A DNA stretch of 64,000 nucleotides from Nomia melanderi (GCF_051020985.1 NW_027475134.1:3596001-3660000), one strand, 5' to 3'. Shown: positions 12,700 to 27,033, counted from the stretch's first letter. A program made the numbers and translations. The notes: generated by a model not told the origin, from the sequence alone.

Positions 12700-15600
12700 T
12701 GCATTGTCTGTAGGAGGCCCTGGCGCATGAATCTGTGCAGCGGGAACGACCTCGGACCACCAGGGGCCGAAAAAACCACTGTCTCATGGGGCCGGACACT
12801 CAGGGTCAGTGAAAAATCCAATATATATGTGGTGATATCTCGGGTGCTATTACTGATAGCGCAATAAATCAAAGTGCATTGTCTGTAGGAGACCCTGGCG
12901 CATGAACCTGTGCAGCGGGAACGACCTCGGACCACCAGGGGCCGAGAAAACGACCGTCTCATGGGGCCGGACGCTCAGGGTCAGTGAAAAATCCAATATA
13001 TATCTGGTGATATCTCGGGTGCTATTAGAGATAGCGCAATAAACCAAAGTGAATTATCTGCAGGAGGCCCTGGCGCATGAATCTGTGCAACGGGAACGAC
13101 CTCGGACCACCAGGGGCCGAGAAAACCACAGTCTCATGGGGCCGGACACTCAGGGTCTGGGGAAAATCCAATATAGATCTGGTGATATCTCGGGTGCTAT
13201 TACAGATAGCGCAATCAACCAAAGTGTATTATCTGCAGGAGGCCCTGGCGCATGAATCTGTGCAACGGGAACGACCTCGGACCACCAGGGGCCGAGAAAA
13301 CCACAGTCTCATGGGGCCGGACACTCAGGGTCAGGGGAAAATCCAATATAGATCTGGTGATATCTCGGGTGCTATTACAGATAGCGCAATAAATCAAAGT
13401 GCATTACCTGTAGGAGGCCCTGGCGCATGAATCTGTGCAGCGGGAACGTCCTCGGACCTCCAGGGGCCGAGACAACGACCGTCTCATGGGGCCGGACACT
13501 CAGGGTCAGGGTAAAATCCAATATATATCTGGTGATATCTCGGGTGCTGTTACAGATAGCGCAATAAATCAAAGTGCATTGTCTGTAGGAGGCCCTGGCG
13601 CATGAATCTGTGCAGCGGGAATGACCTCGGACCACCAGGGGCCGAGAGAACGACCGTCTCATGGGGCCGGACAATCAGGGTCAGTGAAAAGTCCAATATA
13701 TATCTGGTGATATCTCGGGTGCTATTAGAGATAGCGCAATAAATCAAAGTGCATTACCTGTAGGAGGCCCTGGCGCATGAATATGTGCAGCGGGAACGTC
13801 CTCGGACATCCAGGGGCCGAGACAACGACCGTCTCATGGGGCCGGACACTCAGGGTCACGGTAATATCCAATATATATCTGGTGATATCTCGGGTGCTAT
13901 TACAGATAGCGCAATAAATCAAAGTGCATTGTCTGTAGGAGGCCCTGGCGCATGAATCTGTGCAACGGGAACGACCTCGGACCACCAGGGGCCGAGAAAA
14001 GCACAGTCTCATGGGGCCGGACACTCAGGGTCAGGGTAAAATCCAATATATTTCTGGTGATATCTCGGGTGCTATTAGAGATAGCGCAATAAACCAAAGT
14101 GAATTATCTGCAGGAGGCCCTGGCGCATGAATCTGTGCAGCGGGAACGACCTCGGACCACCACGGGCCGAGAAAACGACAGTCTCATGGGGCCGGACACT
14201 CAGGGTCAGGGAAACATCCAATATATATCTGGTGATATCTCGGGTGCTATTACAGATAGCGCAATAAATCAAAGTGCATTGTCTGTAGGAGGCCCAGGCG
14301 AATAAATCTGGCCAGCTGGAACGACCTCGGACCATCAGGGGCCGAGAAAACCACAGTCTCATGGGGCCGCACACTCAGGGTCAGGGGAAAATCCAATATA
14401 TATCTGGTGATATCTCGGGTGCTATTACAGATAGCCCAATAAATCAAAGTGCTTTGTCGGTAGGAGGCCCTGGCGCCTGAATCTGTGCAGCGGGAACGAC
14501 CTCGGACCACCAGGGGCCGGGAAAACCACAGTCTCATGGGGCCGGACACTCAGGGTCAGGGGAAAATCCAATATATATCTGGTGATATCTCGGGTGCTAT
14601 TAGAGATAGCGCAATAAACCAAAGTGAATTATCTGCAGGAGGCCCTGGCGCATGCATCTGTGCAGCGGGAACGACCTCGGACCACCAGGGGCCAAGAAAA
14701 CCACCGTCTCATGGCGCCGGACACTCAGGGTCAGGGAAAAATCCAATATATATCTGGTGATATCTCGGGTGCTATTAGAGATAGCGCAATAAATCAAAGT
14801 GCATTGTCTGTAGGAGGCCCAGGCGCATGAATCTGGCCAGCGGGAACGACCTCGGACCACCAGGGGCCGAGAAAACCACAGTCTCATGGGGCCGGACACT
14901 CAGGGTCAGGGGAAAATCCAATATATATCTGGTGATATCTCGGGTGCTATTACAGATAGCGCAATAAATCAAAGTGCATTGTCTGTAGGAGGCCCAGGCG
15001 AATGAATCTGTGCAGCGGGAACGACCTCGGACCACCAGGGGCCGAGAAAATTATAGATATTCGGAATCCGTCACCCAAGGTCATGTAAAAATCCAGCATA
15101 TATCTGGTGATATCTCGGGTGCTATTACAGATAGCGCAATAAACCAAAGTGAATTATCTGCACGAGGCCCTGGCGCATGCATCTGTGCAGCGGGAACGAC
15201 CTCGGATCACCAGGGGCCAAGAAAACGACCGTCTCATGGGGCCGGACACTCAGGGTCAGTGAATAATTCAATATATATCTGCTGATATATCGGGTGCTAT
15301 TACAGATAGCGCAATAAATCAAAGTGCATTGTCTGTAGGAGGCCCTGGCGCATGAATCTGTGCAGCGGGAACGACCTCGGACCACCAGGGGCCGAAAAAA
15401 CCACTGTCTCATGGGGCCGGACACTCAGGGTCAGGGTAAAATCCAATATATATCTGGTGATATCTCGAGTGCTATTACAGGTAGAGCAATAAATCAAAGT
15501 GCATTGTCTGTAGGAGACCCTGGGGCATGAACCTGTGCAGCGGGCACGACCTCGGACCACCAGGGGCCGAGAAAACGACCGTCTCATGGGGCCGGACGCT

Positions 15601-17440
15601 CAGGGTCAGTGAAAAATCCAATATATATCTGGTGATATCTCGGGTGCTATAAGTGATAGCGCAATAAACCAAAGTGAATTATCTGCAGGAGGCCCTGGCG
15701 CATGAATCTGTACAACGGGAGCGACCTCGGACCACCAGGGGCCGAGAAAACCACAGTCTCATGGGGCCGGACACTCAGGGTCAGGGGAAAATCCAATATA
15801 GATCTGGTGATATCTCGGGTGCTATTACAGATAGCGCAATAAACCAAAGTGAATTATCTGCAGGAGGCCCTGGCGCATGAATCTGTGCAAGGGGAACGAC
15901 CTCGGACCACCAGGGGCCAAGAAAACCACAGTCTCATGGGGCCGGACACTCAGGGTCAGGGGAAAATCCAATATAGATCTGGTGATATCTCGGGTGCTGT
16001 TACAGATAGCGCAATAAATCAAAGTGCATTGTCTGTAGGAGGCCCTGGCGCATGAATCTGTGCAGCGGGAACGACCTCGGACCACCAGAGGCCGAGACAA
16101 CCACCGTCTCATGGGGCCGGACACTCAGGGTCTGGGAAAAATCCAATATATATCCGGTGATATCTCGGGTGCTATTACAGATAGCGCAATAAATCAAAGT
16201 GCATTGTCTGTAGGAGGCCCTGGCGCATGAATCTGTGCAGCGGGAACGACCTCGGACCACCAGGGGCCGAGAAAACGACCGTCTCATGGGGCCGGACGCT
16301 CAGGGTCAGTGAAAAATCCAATATATATCTGGTGATATCTCTGGTGCTATTACAGATAGCGCAATAAACCAAGGTGAATTATCTGCAGGAGGCCCTGGCG
16401 CATGAATCTGTGCAACGGGAACGACCTCGGACCACCAGGGGCCGAGAAAACGACAGTCTCAAGGGGCCGGACACTCAGGGTCAGGGGAAAATCCAATATA
16501 TATCTGGTGATATCTCTGGTGCTATTACAGATAGCGCAATAAATCAAAGTGCATTGTCTCTAGGAGGCCCTGGCGCATAAATGTGGCCAGCGGGAACGAC
16601 CTCGGACCATCAGGGGCCGAGAAAACCACCGTCTCATGGGGCCGGACACTCAGGGTCAGGGGAAAATCCAATATTTATCTGGTGATATCTTGGGTGCTAT
16701 TACAGATAGCGCAATAAATCAAAGTGCATTGTCTGTAGGAGGCCCTGGCGCATGAATCTGTGCAGCGGGAACGACCTCGGACCACCAGGGGCCGAGAAAA
16801 CCACCGTCCCGAGGGGCCGGACACTTAGGGTCAGTGAAAAATCCAATATCTATCTGGTGATATCTCGGGTGCTATTACAGATAGCGCAATAAATCAAAGT
16901 GAATTATCTGCAGGAGGCCCTGGCGCATGAATCTGTGCAAGGGGAACGACCTCGGACCACCAGGGGCCGAGAAAACAACAGTCTCATGGGGCCGGACACA
17001 CAGGGTCAGGGAAAAATTCAATATATATCTGGTGATATCTTGGGTGCTATTAGAGACAGCGCAATAAACCAAAGTGAATTATCTGCAGGAGGCCCTGGCG
17101 CATGAATCTGTGCAACGGGAACGACCTCGGACCACCAGGGGCCGAAAAAACCACAGTCTCATGGGGCCGGACACTCAGGGTCAGGGAAAAATCCAATATA
17201 TATCTGGTGATATCTCGGGTGCTATTACAGATAGCGCAATAAATCAAAGTGCATTGTCTGTAGGAGGCCCTGGCGCATGAATCTGTGCAGCGGGAACGAC
17301 CTCGGACCACCAGGGGCCGAGAAAACCACAGTCTCATGGGGCCGGACACTCAGGGTCAGGGGAAAATCCAATATATATCTGGTGATATCTCGGGTGCTAT
17401 TAGAGATAGCGCAATAAATCAAAGTGCATTGTCTGTAGGA
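12700..17440 (+). repeat. 27-monomer (4725-bp) unit, copy A
   Basis: Homology to copy B starts between about 12690 and 12740 and continues without any indel at a constant offset of 4725 bp. The unit contains one diverged 50-bp segment (15051), four or more BglII-variant monomers, the CAACCAAAGTGTATTATC monomer near 13215 and the CGTCCCGAGGGGCC monomer near 16805. It also shares its 15.2-15.7 kb part with 12.4-12.9 kb at a 16-monomer offset, so it is itself built from an earlier duplication. Confidence 0.93.
15051..15100 (+). repeat. Diverged 50-bp segment, copy 4
   Basis: Same segment, inside the first copy of the 4725-bp duplication. It reads as in copy 2. The neighbouring monomers (GGCCCAGGCGAATGAATCTG upstream) are also shared with the 8.7 and 10.3 kb copies, so a block and not only this segment was transferred. 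Confidence 0.88.
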
Positions 17441-20400
17441 GGCCCTGGCGCATGAATCTGTGCAGCGGGAACGACCTCGGACCACCAGGGGCCGAAAAAA
17501 CCACTGTCTCATGGGGCCGGACACTCAGGGTCAGTGAAAAATCCAATATATATCTGGTGATATCTCGGGTGCTATTACTGATAGCGCAATAAATCAAAGT
17601 GCATTGTCTGTAGGAGACCCTGGCGCATGAACCTGTGCAGCGGGAACGACCTCGGACCACCAGGGGCCGAGAAAACGACCGTCTCATGGGGCCGGACGCT
17701 CAGGGTCAGTGAAAAATCCAATATATATCTGGTGATATCTCGGGTGCTATTAGAGATAGCGCAATAAACCAAAGTGAATTATCTGCAGGAGGCCCTGGCG
17801 CATGAATCTGTGCAACGGGAACGACCTCGGACCACCAGGGGCCGAGAAAACCACAGTCTCATGGGGCCGGACACTCAGGGTCTGGGGAAAATCCAATATA
17901 GATCTGGTGATATCTCGGGTGCTATTACAGATAGCGCAATCAACCAAAGTGTATTATCTGCAGGAGGCCCTGGCGCATGAATCTGTGCAACGGGAACGAC
18001 CTCGGACCACCAGGGGCCGAGAAAACCACAGTCTCATGGGGCCGGACACTCAGGGTCAGGGGAAAATCCAATATAGATCTGGTGATATCTCGGGTGCTAT
18101 TACAGATAGCGCAATAAATCAAAGTGCATTACCTGTAGGAGGCCCTGGCGCATGAATCTGTGCAGCGGGAACGTCCTCGGACCTCCAGGGGCCGAGACAA
18201 CGACCGTCTCATGGGGCCGGACACTCAGGGTCAGGGTAAAATCCAATATATATCTGGTGATATCTCGGGTGCTGTTACAGATAGCGCAATAAATCAAAGT
18301 GCATTGTCTGTAGGAGGCCCTGGCGCATGAATCTGTGCAGCGGGAATGACCTCGGACCACCAGGGGCCGAGAGAACGACCGTCTCATGGGGCCGGACAAT
18401 CAGGGTCTGTGAAAAGTCCAATATATATCTGGTGATATCTCGGGTGCTATTAGAGATAGCGCAATAAATCAAAGTGCATTACCTGTAGGAGGCCCTGGCG
18501 CATGAATATGTGCAGCGGGAACGTCCTCGGACATCCAGGGGCCGAGACAACGACCGTCTCATGGGGCCGGACACTCAGGGTCACGGTAATATCCAATATA
18601 TATCTGGTGATATCTCGGGTGCTATTACAGATAGCGCAATAAATCAAAGTGCATTGTCTGTAGGAGGCCCTGGCGCATGAATCTGTGCAACGGGAACGAC
18701 CTCGGACCACCAGGGGCCGAGAAAAGCACAGTCTCATGGGGCCGGACACTCAGGGTCAGGGTAAAATCCAATATATTTCTGGTGATATCTCGGGTGCTAT
18801 TAGAGATAGCGCAATAAACCAAAGTGAATTATCTGCAGGAGGCCCTGGCGCATGAATCTGTGCAGCGGGAACGACCTCGGACCACCACGGGCCGAGAAAA
18901 CGACAGTCTCATGGGGCCGGACACTCAGGGTCAGGGAAACATCCAATATATATCTGGTGATATCTCGGGTGCTATTACAGATAGCGCAATAAATCAAAGT
19001 GCATTGTCTGTAGGAGGCCCAGGCGAATAAATCTGGCCAGCTGGAACGACCTCGGACCATCAGGGGCCGAGAAAACCACAGTCTCATGGGGCCGCACACT
19101 CAGGGTCAGGGGAAAATCCAATATATATCTGGTGATATCTCGGGTGCTATTACAGATAGCCCAATAAATCAAAGTGCTTTGTCGGTAGGAGGCCCTGGCG
19201 CCTGAATCTGTGCAGCGGGAACGACCTCGGACCACCAGGGGCCGGGAAAACCACAGTCTCATGGGGCCGGACACTCAGGGTCAGGGGAAAATCCAATATA
19301 TATCTGGTGATATCTCGGGTGCTATTAGAGATAGCGCAATAAACCAAAGTGAATTATCTGCAGGAGGCCCTGGCGCATGCATCTGTGCAGCGGGAACGAC
19401 CTCGGACCACCAGGGGCCAAGAAAACCACCGTCTCATGGCGCCGGACACTCAGGGTCAGGGAAAAATCCAATATATATCTGGTGATATCTCGGGTGCTAT
19501 TAGAGATAGCGCAATAAATCAAAGTGCATTGTCTGTAGGAGGCCCAGGCGCATGAATCTGGCCAGCGGGAACGACCTCGGACCACCAGGGGCCGAGAAAA
19601 CCACAGTCTCATGGGGCCGGACACTCAGGGTCAGGGGAAAATCCAATATATATCTGGTGATATCTCGGGTGCTATTACAGATAGCGCAATAAATCAAAGT
19701 GCATTGTCTGTAGGAGGCCCAGGCGAATGAATCTGTGCAGCGGGAACGACCTCGGACCACCAGGGGCCGAGAAAATTATAGATATTCGGAATCCGTCACC
19801 CAAGGTCATGTAAAAATCCAGCATATATCTGGTGATATCTCGGGTGCTATTACAGATAGCGCAATAAACCAAAGTGAATTATCTGCAGGAGGCCCTGGCG
19901 CATGCATCTGTGCAGCGGGAACGACCTCGGATCACCAGGGGCCAAGAAAACGACCGTCTCATGGGGCCGGACACTCAGGGTCAGTGAATAATTCAATATA
20001 TATCTGCTGATATATCGGGTGCTATTACAGATAGCGCAATAAATCAAAGTGCATTGTCTGTAGGAGGCCCTGGCGCATGAATCTGTGCAGCGGGAACGAC
20101 CTCGGACCACCAGGGGCCGAAAAAACCACTGTCTCATGGGGCCGGACACTCAGGGTCAGGGTAAAATCCAATATATATCTGGTGATATCTCGAGTGCTAT
20201 TACAGGTAGAGCAATAAATCAAAGTGCATTGTCTGTAGGAGACCCTGGGGCATGAACCTGTGCAGCGGGCACGACCTCGGACCACCAGGGGCCGAGAAAA
20301 CGACCGTCTCATGGGGCCGGACGCTCAGGGTCAGTGAAAAATCCAATATATATCTGGTGATATCTCGGGTGCTATAAGTGATAGCGCAATAAACCAAAGT

Positions 20401-22205
20401 GAATTATCTGCAGGAGGCCCTGGCGCATGAATCTGTACAACGGGAGCGACCTCGGACCACCAGGGGCCGAGAAAACCACAGTCTCATGGGGCCGGACACT
20501 CAGGGTCAGGGGAAAATCCAATATAGATCTGGTGATATCTCGGGTGCTATTACAGATAGCGCAATAAACCAAAGTGAATTATCTGCAGGAGGCCCTGGCG
20601 CATGAATCTGTGCAAGGGGAACGACCTCGGACCACCAGGGGCCAAGAAAACCACAGTCTCATGGGGCCGGACACTCAGGGTCAGGGGAAAATCCAATATA
20701 GATCTGGTGATATCTCGGGTGCTGTTACAGATAGCGCAATAAATCAAAGTGCATTGTCTGTAGGAGGCCCTGGCGCATGAATCTGTGCAGCGGGAACGAC
20801 CTCGGACCACCAGAGGCCGAGACAACCACCGTCTCATGGGGCCGGACACTCAGGGTCTGGGAAAAATCCAATATATATCCGGTGATATCTCGGGTGCTAT
20901 TACAGATAGCGCAATAAATCAAAGTGCATTGTCTGTAGGAGGCCCTGGCGCATGAATCTGTGCAGCGGGAACGACCTCGGACCACCAGGGGCCGAGAAAA
21001 CGACCGTCTCATGGGGCCGGACGCTCAGGGTCAGTGAAAAATCCAATATATATCTGGTGATATCTCTGGTGCTATTACAGATAGCGCAATAAACCAAGGT
21101 GAATTATCTGCAGGAGGCCCTGGCGCATGAATCTGTGCAACGGGAACGACCTCGGACCACCAGGGGCCGAGAAAACGACAGTCTCAAGGGGCCGGACACT
21201 CAGGGTCAGGGGAAAATCCAATATATATCTGGTGATATCTCTGGTGCTATTACAGATAGCGCAATAAATCAAAGTGCATTGTCTCTAGGAGGCCCTGGCG
21301 CATAAATGTGGCCAGCGGGAACGACCTCGGACCATCAGGGGCCGAGAAAACCACCGTCTCATGGGGCCGGACACTCAGGGTCAGGGGAAAATCCAATATT
21401 TATCTGGTGATATCTTGGGTGCTATTACAGATAGCGCAATAAATCAAAGTGCATTGTCTGTAGGAGGCCCTGGCGCATGAATCTGTGCAGCGGGAACGAC
21501 CTCGGACCACCAGGGGCCGAGAAAACCACCGTCCCGAGGGGCCGGACACTTAGGGTCAGTGAAAAATCCAATATCTATCTGGTGATATCTCGGGTGCTAT
21601 TACAGATAGCGCAATAAATCAAAGTGAATTATCTGCAGGAGGCCCTGGCGCATGAATCTGTGCAAGGGGAACGACCTCGGACCACCAGGGTCCGAGAAAA
21701 CAACAGTCTCATGGGGCCGGACACACAGGGTCAGGGAAAAATTCAATATATATCTGGTGATATCTTGGGTGCTATTAGAGATAGCGCAATAAACCAAAGT
21801 GAATTATCTGCAGGAGGCCCTGGCGCATGAATCTGTGCAACGGGAACGACCTCGGACCACCAGGGGCCGAAAAAACCACAGTCTCATGGGGCCGGACACT
21901 CAGGGTCAGGGAAAAATCCAATATATATCTGGTGCTATCTCGGGTGCTATTACAGATAGCGCAATAAATCAAAGTGCATTGTCTGTAGGAGGCCCTGGCG
22001 CATGAATCTGTGCAGCGGGAACGACCTCGGACCACCAGGGGCCGAGAAAACCACAGTCTCATGGGGCCGGACACTCAGGGTCAGGGGAAAATCCAATATA
22101 TATCTGGTGATATCTCGGGTGCTATTAGAGATAGCGCAATAAATCAAAGTGCATTGTCTGTAGGAGGCCCTGGCGCATGAATCTGTGCAGCGGGAACGAC
22201 CTCGG
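17441..22205 (+). repeat. 27-monomer (4725-bp) unit, copy B
   Basis: Direct tandem copy of the preceding unit. Reading both copies I found only six differences: 12839/17564, 13683/18408, one near 15163/19888, one near 16970/21695, 17056/21781 and one near 17210/21935. That is about 99.9% identity, far closer than neighbouring monomers are to each other. Homology ends near 22205, where CTCGGAACACCAGGGG replaces CTCGGACCACCAGGGG. Either a very recent duplication by unequal exchange, or an assembly duplication; the six differences argue mildly for a real one. Confidence 0.93.
19776..19825 (+). repeat. Diverged 50-bp segment, copy 5
   Basis: Exact 4725-bp counterpart of the segment at 15051, inside the second copy of the 27-monomer duplication. 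Confidence 0.88.
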
Positions 22206-23095
22206 AACACCAGGGGCCGAGAAAACCACCGTCTCATGGGGCAGGACACTCAGGTCAGTGAAAAATCCAATATATATCTGGTGATATCTCGGGTGCTATT
22301 ACAGATAGCGCAATAAATCAAAGTGCATTGTCTGTAGGAGACGCTGGCGCATGAACCTGTTCAGCGGGAACGTTCTCGGACCACCAGGGGCCGAGAAAAC
22401 GACCGTCTCATGGGGCCGGACGCTCAGGGTCAGTGAAAAATCCAATATATATCTGGTGATATCTCGGGTGCTATTAGAGATAGCGAAATAAACCAAAGTG
22501 AATTATCTGCAGGAGGCCCTGGCGCATGAATCTGTGCAACGGGAACGACCTCGGACCACCAGGGGCCGAGAAAACCACAGTCTCATGGGGCCGGATACTC
22601 AGGGTCAGGGGAAAATCCAATATAGATCTGGTGATATCTCGGGTGCTATTACAGATAGCGCAATAAATCATAGTGCATTGTCTGTAGGAAGCCCTGGCGC
22701 ATGAATCTGGCCAGCGGGAACGACCTCGGACCACCAGCGGCCGAGAAAACCACCGTCTCATGGGGCCGGACACTCAGGGTCGGGGAAAAATCCAATATAT
22801 ATCTGGTGATATCTCGGGTGCTATTAGAGATAGCGCAATAAACCAAAGTGAATTGTCTGCAGGAGGTCCTGGCGCATGAATCTGTGCAGCGGGAACGATC
22901 TCGGACCATCAGGGGCCGAGACATCCACCGTCTCATGGGGCCGGACACTCAGGGTCAGGGAAAAATCCAATATATATCTGGTGATATCTCGGGTGCTATT
23001 ACAGATAGCGCAATAAATAAAAGTGCATTGTCTGTAGGAGGCCCTGGCGCATGAATCTGTGCAGCGGGAACGACCTCGGACCACCAGGGGCCGAG
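22140..23095 (+). repeat. Segment paralogous to 50307-51262
   Basis: About 955 bp are repeated 28167 bp downstream. Shared rare markers are GGGGCAGGACACTCAGGTCAG (with the same 1-base deletion), GGAGACGCTGGCGCATGAACC, GGAACGTTCTCGGACC, GGATACTCAGGG with ATATAGATCTGG, GGAGGTCCTGGCGC and GAGACATCCACCGTCTC. A few substitutions separate the copies, for example GTAGGAAGCC versus GTAGGAGGCC near 22690. It is the left end of a longer collinear relationship between 22-34 kb and 50-64 kb. Confidence 0.85.
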
Positions 23096-23529
23096 AAAAC
23101 CACAGTCTCATGGGGCCGGACAATCAGGGTCAGGGGAAAATCCAATATATATCTGGTGATATCTCGGGTGCTATTACAGATAGAGCAATAAATCAAAGTG
23201 CATTGTCTGTAGGAGGCCCTGGCGCATGAATCTGTGCAGCGGGAACAACCTCGGACCACCAGGGGCCGAGAAAACCACAGTCGCATGGGGCCGGACACTC
23301 AGGGTCAGGGCAAAATCCAATATATATCTGGTGATATCTCGGGTGCTATTAGAGATAGCGCAATAAACCATAGTGAATTATCTGCAGGAGGCCCTGGCGC
23401 ATGAATGTGTGCAGCGGGAACGACCTCGGACCACCAGGGGCCGAGAAACCGCAGTCTCATGGGGCCGGACACTCAGGGTCAGGGAAAAATCCAATATATA
23501 TCTGGTGATATCTCGGGTGCTATTACAGA

Positions 23530-26500
23530 TAGCGCAATAAATCAAAGTGCATTGTCTGTAGGAGGCCCTGGCGCATGAATCTGTGCAGCGGGAACGACCT
23601 CGGACCACCAGGGGCCGAGAAAACGACAGTCTCATGGGGCGGGCACTCAGGGTCAGGGGAAAATCCAATATATATGTGGTGATATCTCGGGAGCTATTAC
23701 AGATAGCGCAATAAATCAAAGTGCATTGTCTGTAGGAGGCCCTGGCGCATGAATCTGTGCAGCTGGAACGACCTCGGACCACCAAGGGCCGATAAAACTA
23801 CAGTCTCATGCGGCCGGACACTCAGGGTCTGGGGAAAATCCAATATATATCTGGTGATATCTCCGGTCCTATTACAGATAGCGAAATAAATCAAAGTGCA
23901 TTGTCTGTAGGAGGCCCTGGCGCATGAATCTGTGCAGCGGGAACGACCTCGGACCACCAGAGGCCGAGGAAACCACAGTCTCATGGGGCCGGACACTCAG
24001 GGTCAGGGGAAAATCCAATATATATCTGGTGATATCTCGGGTGCTATTACAGATAGCGCAATAAATCAAAGGGCATTGTCTGTAGGAGGCCCTGGCGCAT
24101 GAACCTGTGCAGCGGCAAGGACCTCAACCACCAGGGGCCGAGAAAACCACAGTCTCATGGGGCCGGACACTCAGGGTCAGGGGAAAATCCAATATATATC
24201 TGGTGATATCTCGGGTGCTATTACAGATAGCGCAATAAATCAAAGTACATTGTCTGTAGGAGGCCATGGTGCATGAATCTGTGCAGCGGGAACGACCTCG
24301 GACCCCCAGGGGCCGAGTCAACCACCGTCTCATGGGGCCGGACACTCAGGGTCTGGGAAAAATCCAATATATATCCGGTGATATCTCGGGTGCTATTACA
24401 GATAGCGCAATAAATCAAAGTGCATCGTCTGTAAGAGGCCCTGGCGCATGAATCTGTGCAGCGGGAACGACCTCGGGCCACCAGGGGCCGAGAAAACCAC
24501 AGTCTCATGGGGCCGGACTCTCAGGGTCAGGGGAAAATCCAATATATATCTGGTGATATCTCGGGTGCTATTAGAGATAGCGCAATAAACCAAAGTGAAT
24601 TATCTGCAGGAGGCCCTGGCGCATGCATCTGTGCAGCGGGAACGACCTCGGACCACCAGGGGCCGAGAAAACCACCGTCTCATGGGGCTGGACACTCAGG
24701 ATGAGGGAAATATCCAATATATATCTGGTGTTATCTCGGGTGCTATTACAGATAGCGCAATAAATCAAAGTGCATTGTCTGTAGGAGGCCCTGGCGCATG
24801 AACCTGTGCAGCGGGAACGACCTCGGACCACCAGGGGCCGAGAAAACGACCGTCTCATGGGGCCGGACGCTCAGGGTCAGTGAAAAATCCAATATATATC
24901 TGGTGATATCTCGGGTGCTATTACATATAGCGCAATAAATCAAAGGGCATTGTCTGTAGGAGGCCCTGGCGCATGAACTTGTGCAGCGGCAACGACCTCG
25001 GACCAACAGGGGCCGAGAAAACCACAGTCTCATGGGGCCGGACACTCAGGGTCAGGGGAAAATCCAATATAGATCTGGTGATATCTCGGGTGCTATTACA
25101 GATAGCGCAATAAATCAAAGTGCATTGTCTGTAGGAGGCCCTGGCGGATGAATCTGTGCAGCGGGAACGACCTCGGACCACCAGGGGCCGAGAAAACCAC
25201 AGTCTCATGGGGCCGGACACTCAGTGTCAGGGGAAAATCCAGTATATATCTGGTGATATCTCGGGTGCTATTAGAGATAGCGCAATAAATCAAAGTGCAT
25301 TGTCTGTAGGAGGCCCTGGCGCATGAATCTGTGCAGCGGGAACGACCTCGGACCACCAGGGGCCGAGAAAACCACAGTCTCATGGGGCGGACACTCAGGG
25401 TCAGGGGAAAATCCAATATACATGTGGTGATATCTCGGGAGCTATTACAGATAGCGCAATAAATCAAAGTGCATTGTCTGTAGGAGGCCCTGGCGCATGA
25501 ATCTGTGCAGCGGGAACGACCTCGGACCACCAGGGGCCGATAAAACTACAGTCTCATGCGGCCGGACACTCAGGGTCTGGGGAAAATCCAATATATATCT
25601 GGTGATATCTCCGGTCCTATTACAGATAGCGAAATAAATCAAAGTGCATTGTCTGTAGGAGGCCCTGGCGCATGAATCTGTGCAGCGGGAACGACCTCGG
25701 ACCACCAGAGGCCGAGGAAACCACAGTCTCATGGGGCCGGACACTCAGGGTCAGGGGAAAATCCAATATATATCTGGTGATATCTCGGGTGCTATTACAG
25801 ATAGCGCAATAAATCAAAGGGCATTGTCTGTAGGAGGCCCTGGCGCATGAACCTGTGCAGCGGCAACGACATCAACCACCAGGGGCCGAGAAAACCACAG
25901 TCTCATGGGGCCGGACACTCAGGGTCAGGGGAAAATCCAATATATATCTGGTGATATCTCGGGTGCTATTACAGATAGCGCAATAAATCAAAGTACATTG
26001 TCTGTAGGAGGCCATGGTGCATGAATCTGTGCAGCGGGAACGACCTCGGACCCCCAGGGGCCGAGTCAACCACCGTCTCATGGGGCCGGACACTCAGGGT
26101 CTGGGAAAAATCCAATATATATCCGGTGATATCTCGGGTGCTATTACAGATAGCGCAATAAATCAAAGTGCATCGTCTGTAGGAGGCCCTGGCGCATGAA
26201 TCTGTGCAGCGGGAACGACCTCGGGCCACCAGGGGCCGAGAAAACCACAGTCTCATGGGGCCGGACTCTCAGGGTCAGGGGAAAATCCAATATATATCTG
26301 GTGATATCTCGGGTGCTATTAGAGATAGCGCAATAAACCAAAGTGAATTATCTGCAGGAGGCCCTGGCGCATGCATCTGTGCAGCGGGAACGACCTCGGA
26401 CCACCAGGGGCCGAGAAAACCACCGTCTCATGGGGCTGGACACTCAGGGTGAGTGAAATATCCAATATATATCTGGTGTTATCTCGGGTGCTATTACAGA

Positions 26501-27033
26501 TAGCGCAATAAATCAAAGTGCATTGTCTGTAGGAGGCCCTGGCGCATTAACCTGTGCAGCGGGAACGACCTCGGACCACCAGGGGCCGAGAAAACGACCG
26601 TCTCATGGGGCCGGACGCTCAGGGTCAGTGAAAAATCCAATATATATCTGGTGATATCTCGGGTGCTATTACAGATAGCGCAATAAATCAAAGGGCATTG
26701 TCTGTAGGAGGCCCTGGCGCATGAACCTGTGCAGCGGCAACGACCTCGGACCACCAGGGGCCGAGAAAACCACAGTCTCATGGGGCCGGACACTCAGGGT
26801 CAGGGGAAAATCCAATATAGATCTGGTGATATCTCGGGTGCTATTACAGATAGCGCAATAAATCAAAGTGCATTGTCTGTAGGAGGCCCTGGCGGATGAA
26901 TCTGTGCAGCGGGAACGACCTCGGACCACCAGGGGCCGAGAAAACCACAGTCTCATGGGGCCGGACCCTCAGTGTCAGGGGAAAATCCAGTATATATCTG
27001 GTGATATCTCGGGTGCTATTAGAGATAGCGCAA
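23530..27033 (+). repeat. 10-monomer (1748-bp) tandem duplication
   Basis: Two direct copies, about 23530-25278 and 25278-27033. Each is 10 monomers minus two bases, because each carries deletions at matching places (GGGGCGGGCAC or GGGGCGGACAC near 23638 and 25387; ACCTCAACCACC or ACATCAACCACC near 24125 and 25873). Other shared markers are CATGCGGCCGGACACTCAGG with TCTCCGGTCCTATTACAG, GGCCATGGTGCATGAATC and CTCAGTGTCAGGGG. Point differences are scattered. The right part (26125-27400) appears once more at 52019-53296. Confidence 0.88.

Noticed and set aside
13077..13430. Plus-strand frames of 60-126 residues beginning with MNYLQEALAHES or similar
   Set aside because: These also recur once per class B monomer, and longer ones arise by read-through or indel. 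There is no coding signature beyond the repeat, and no upstream or downstream gene structure.
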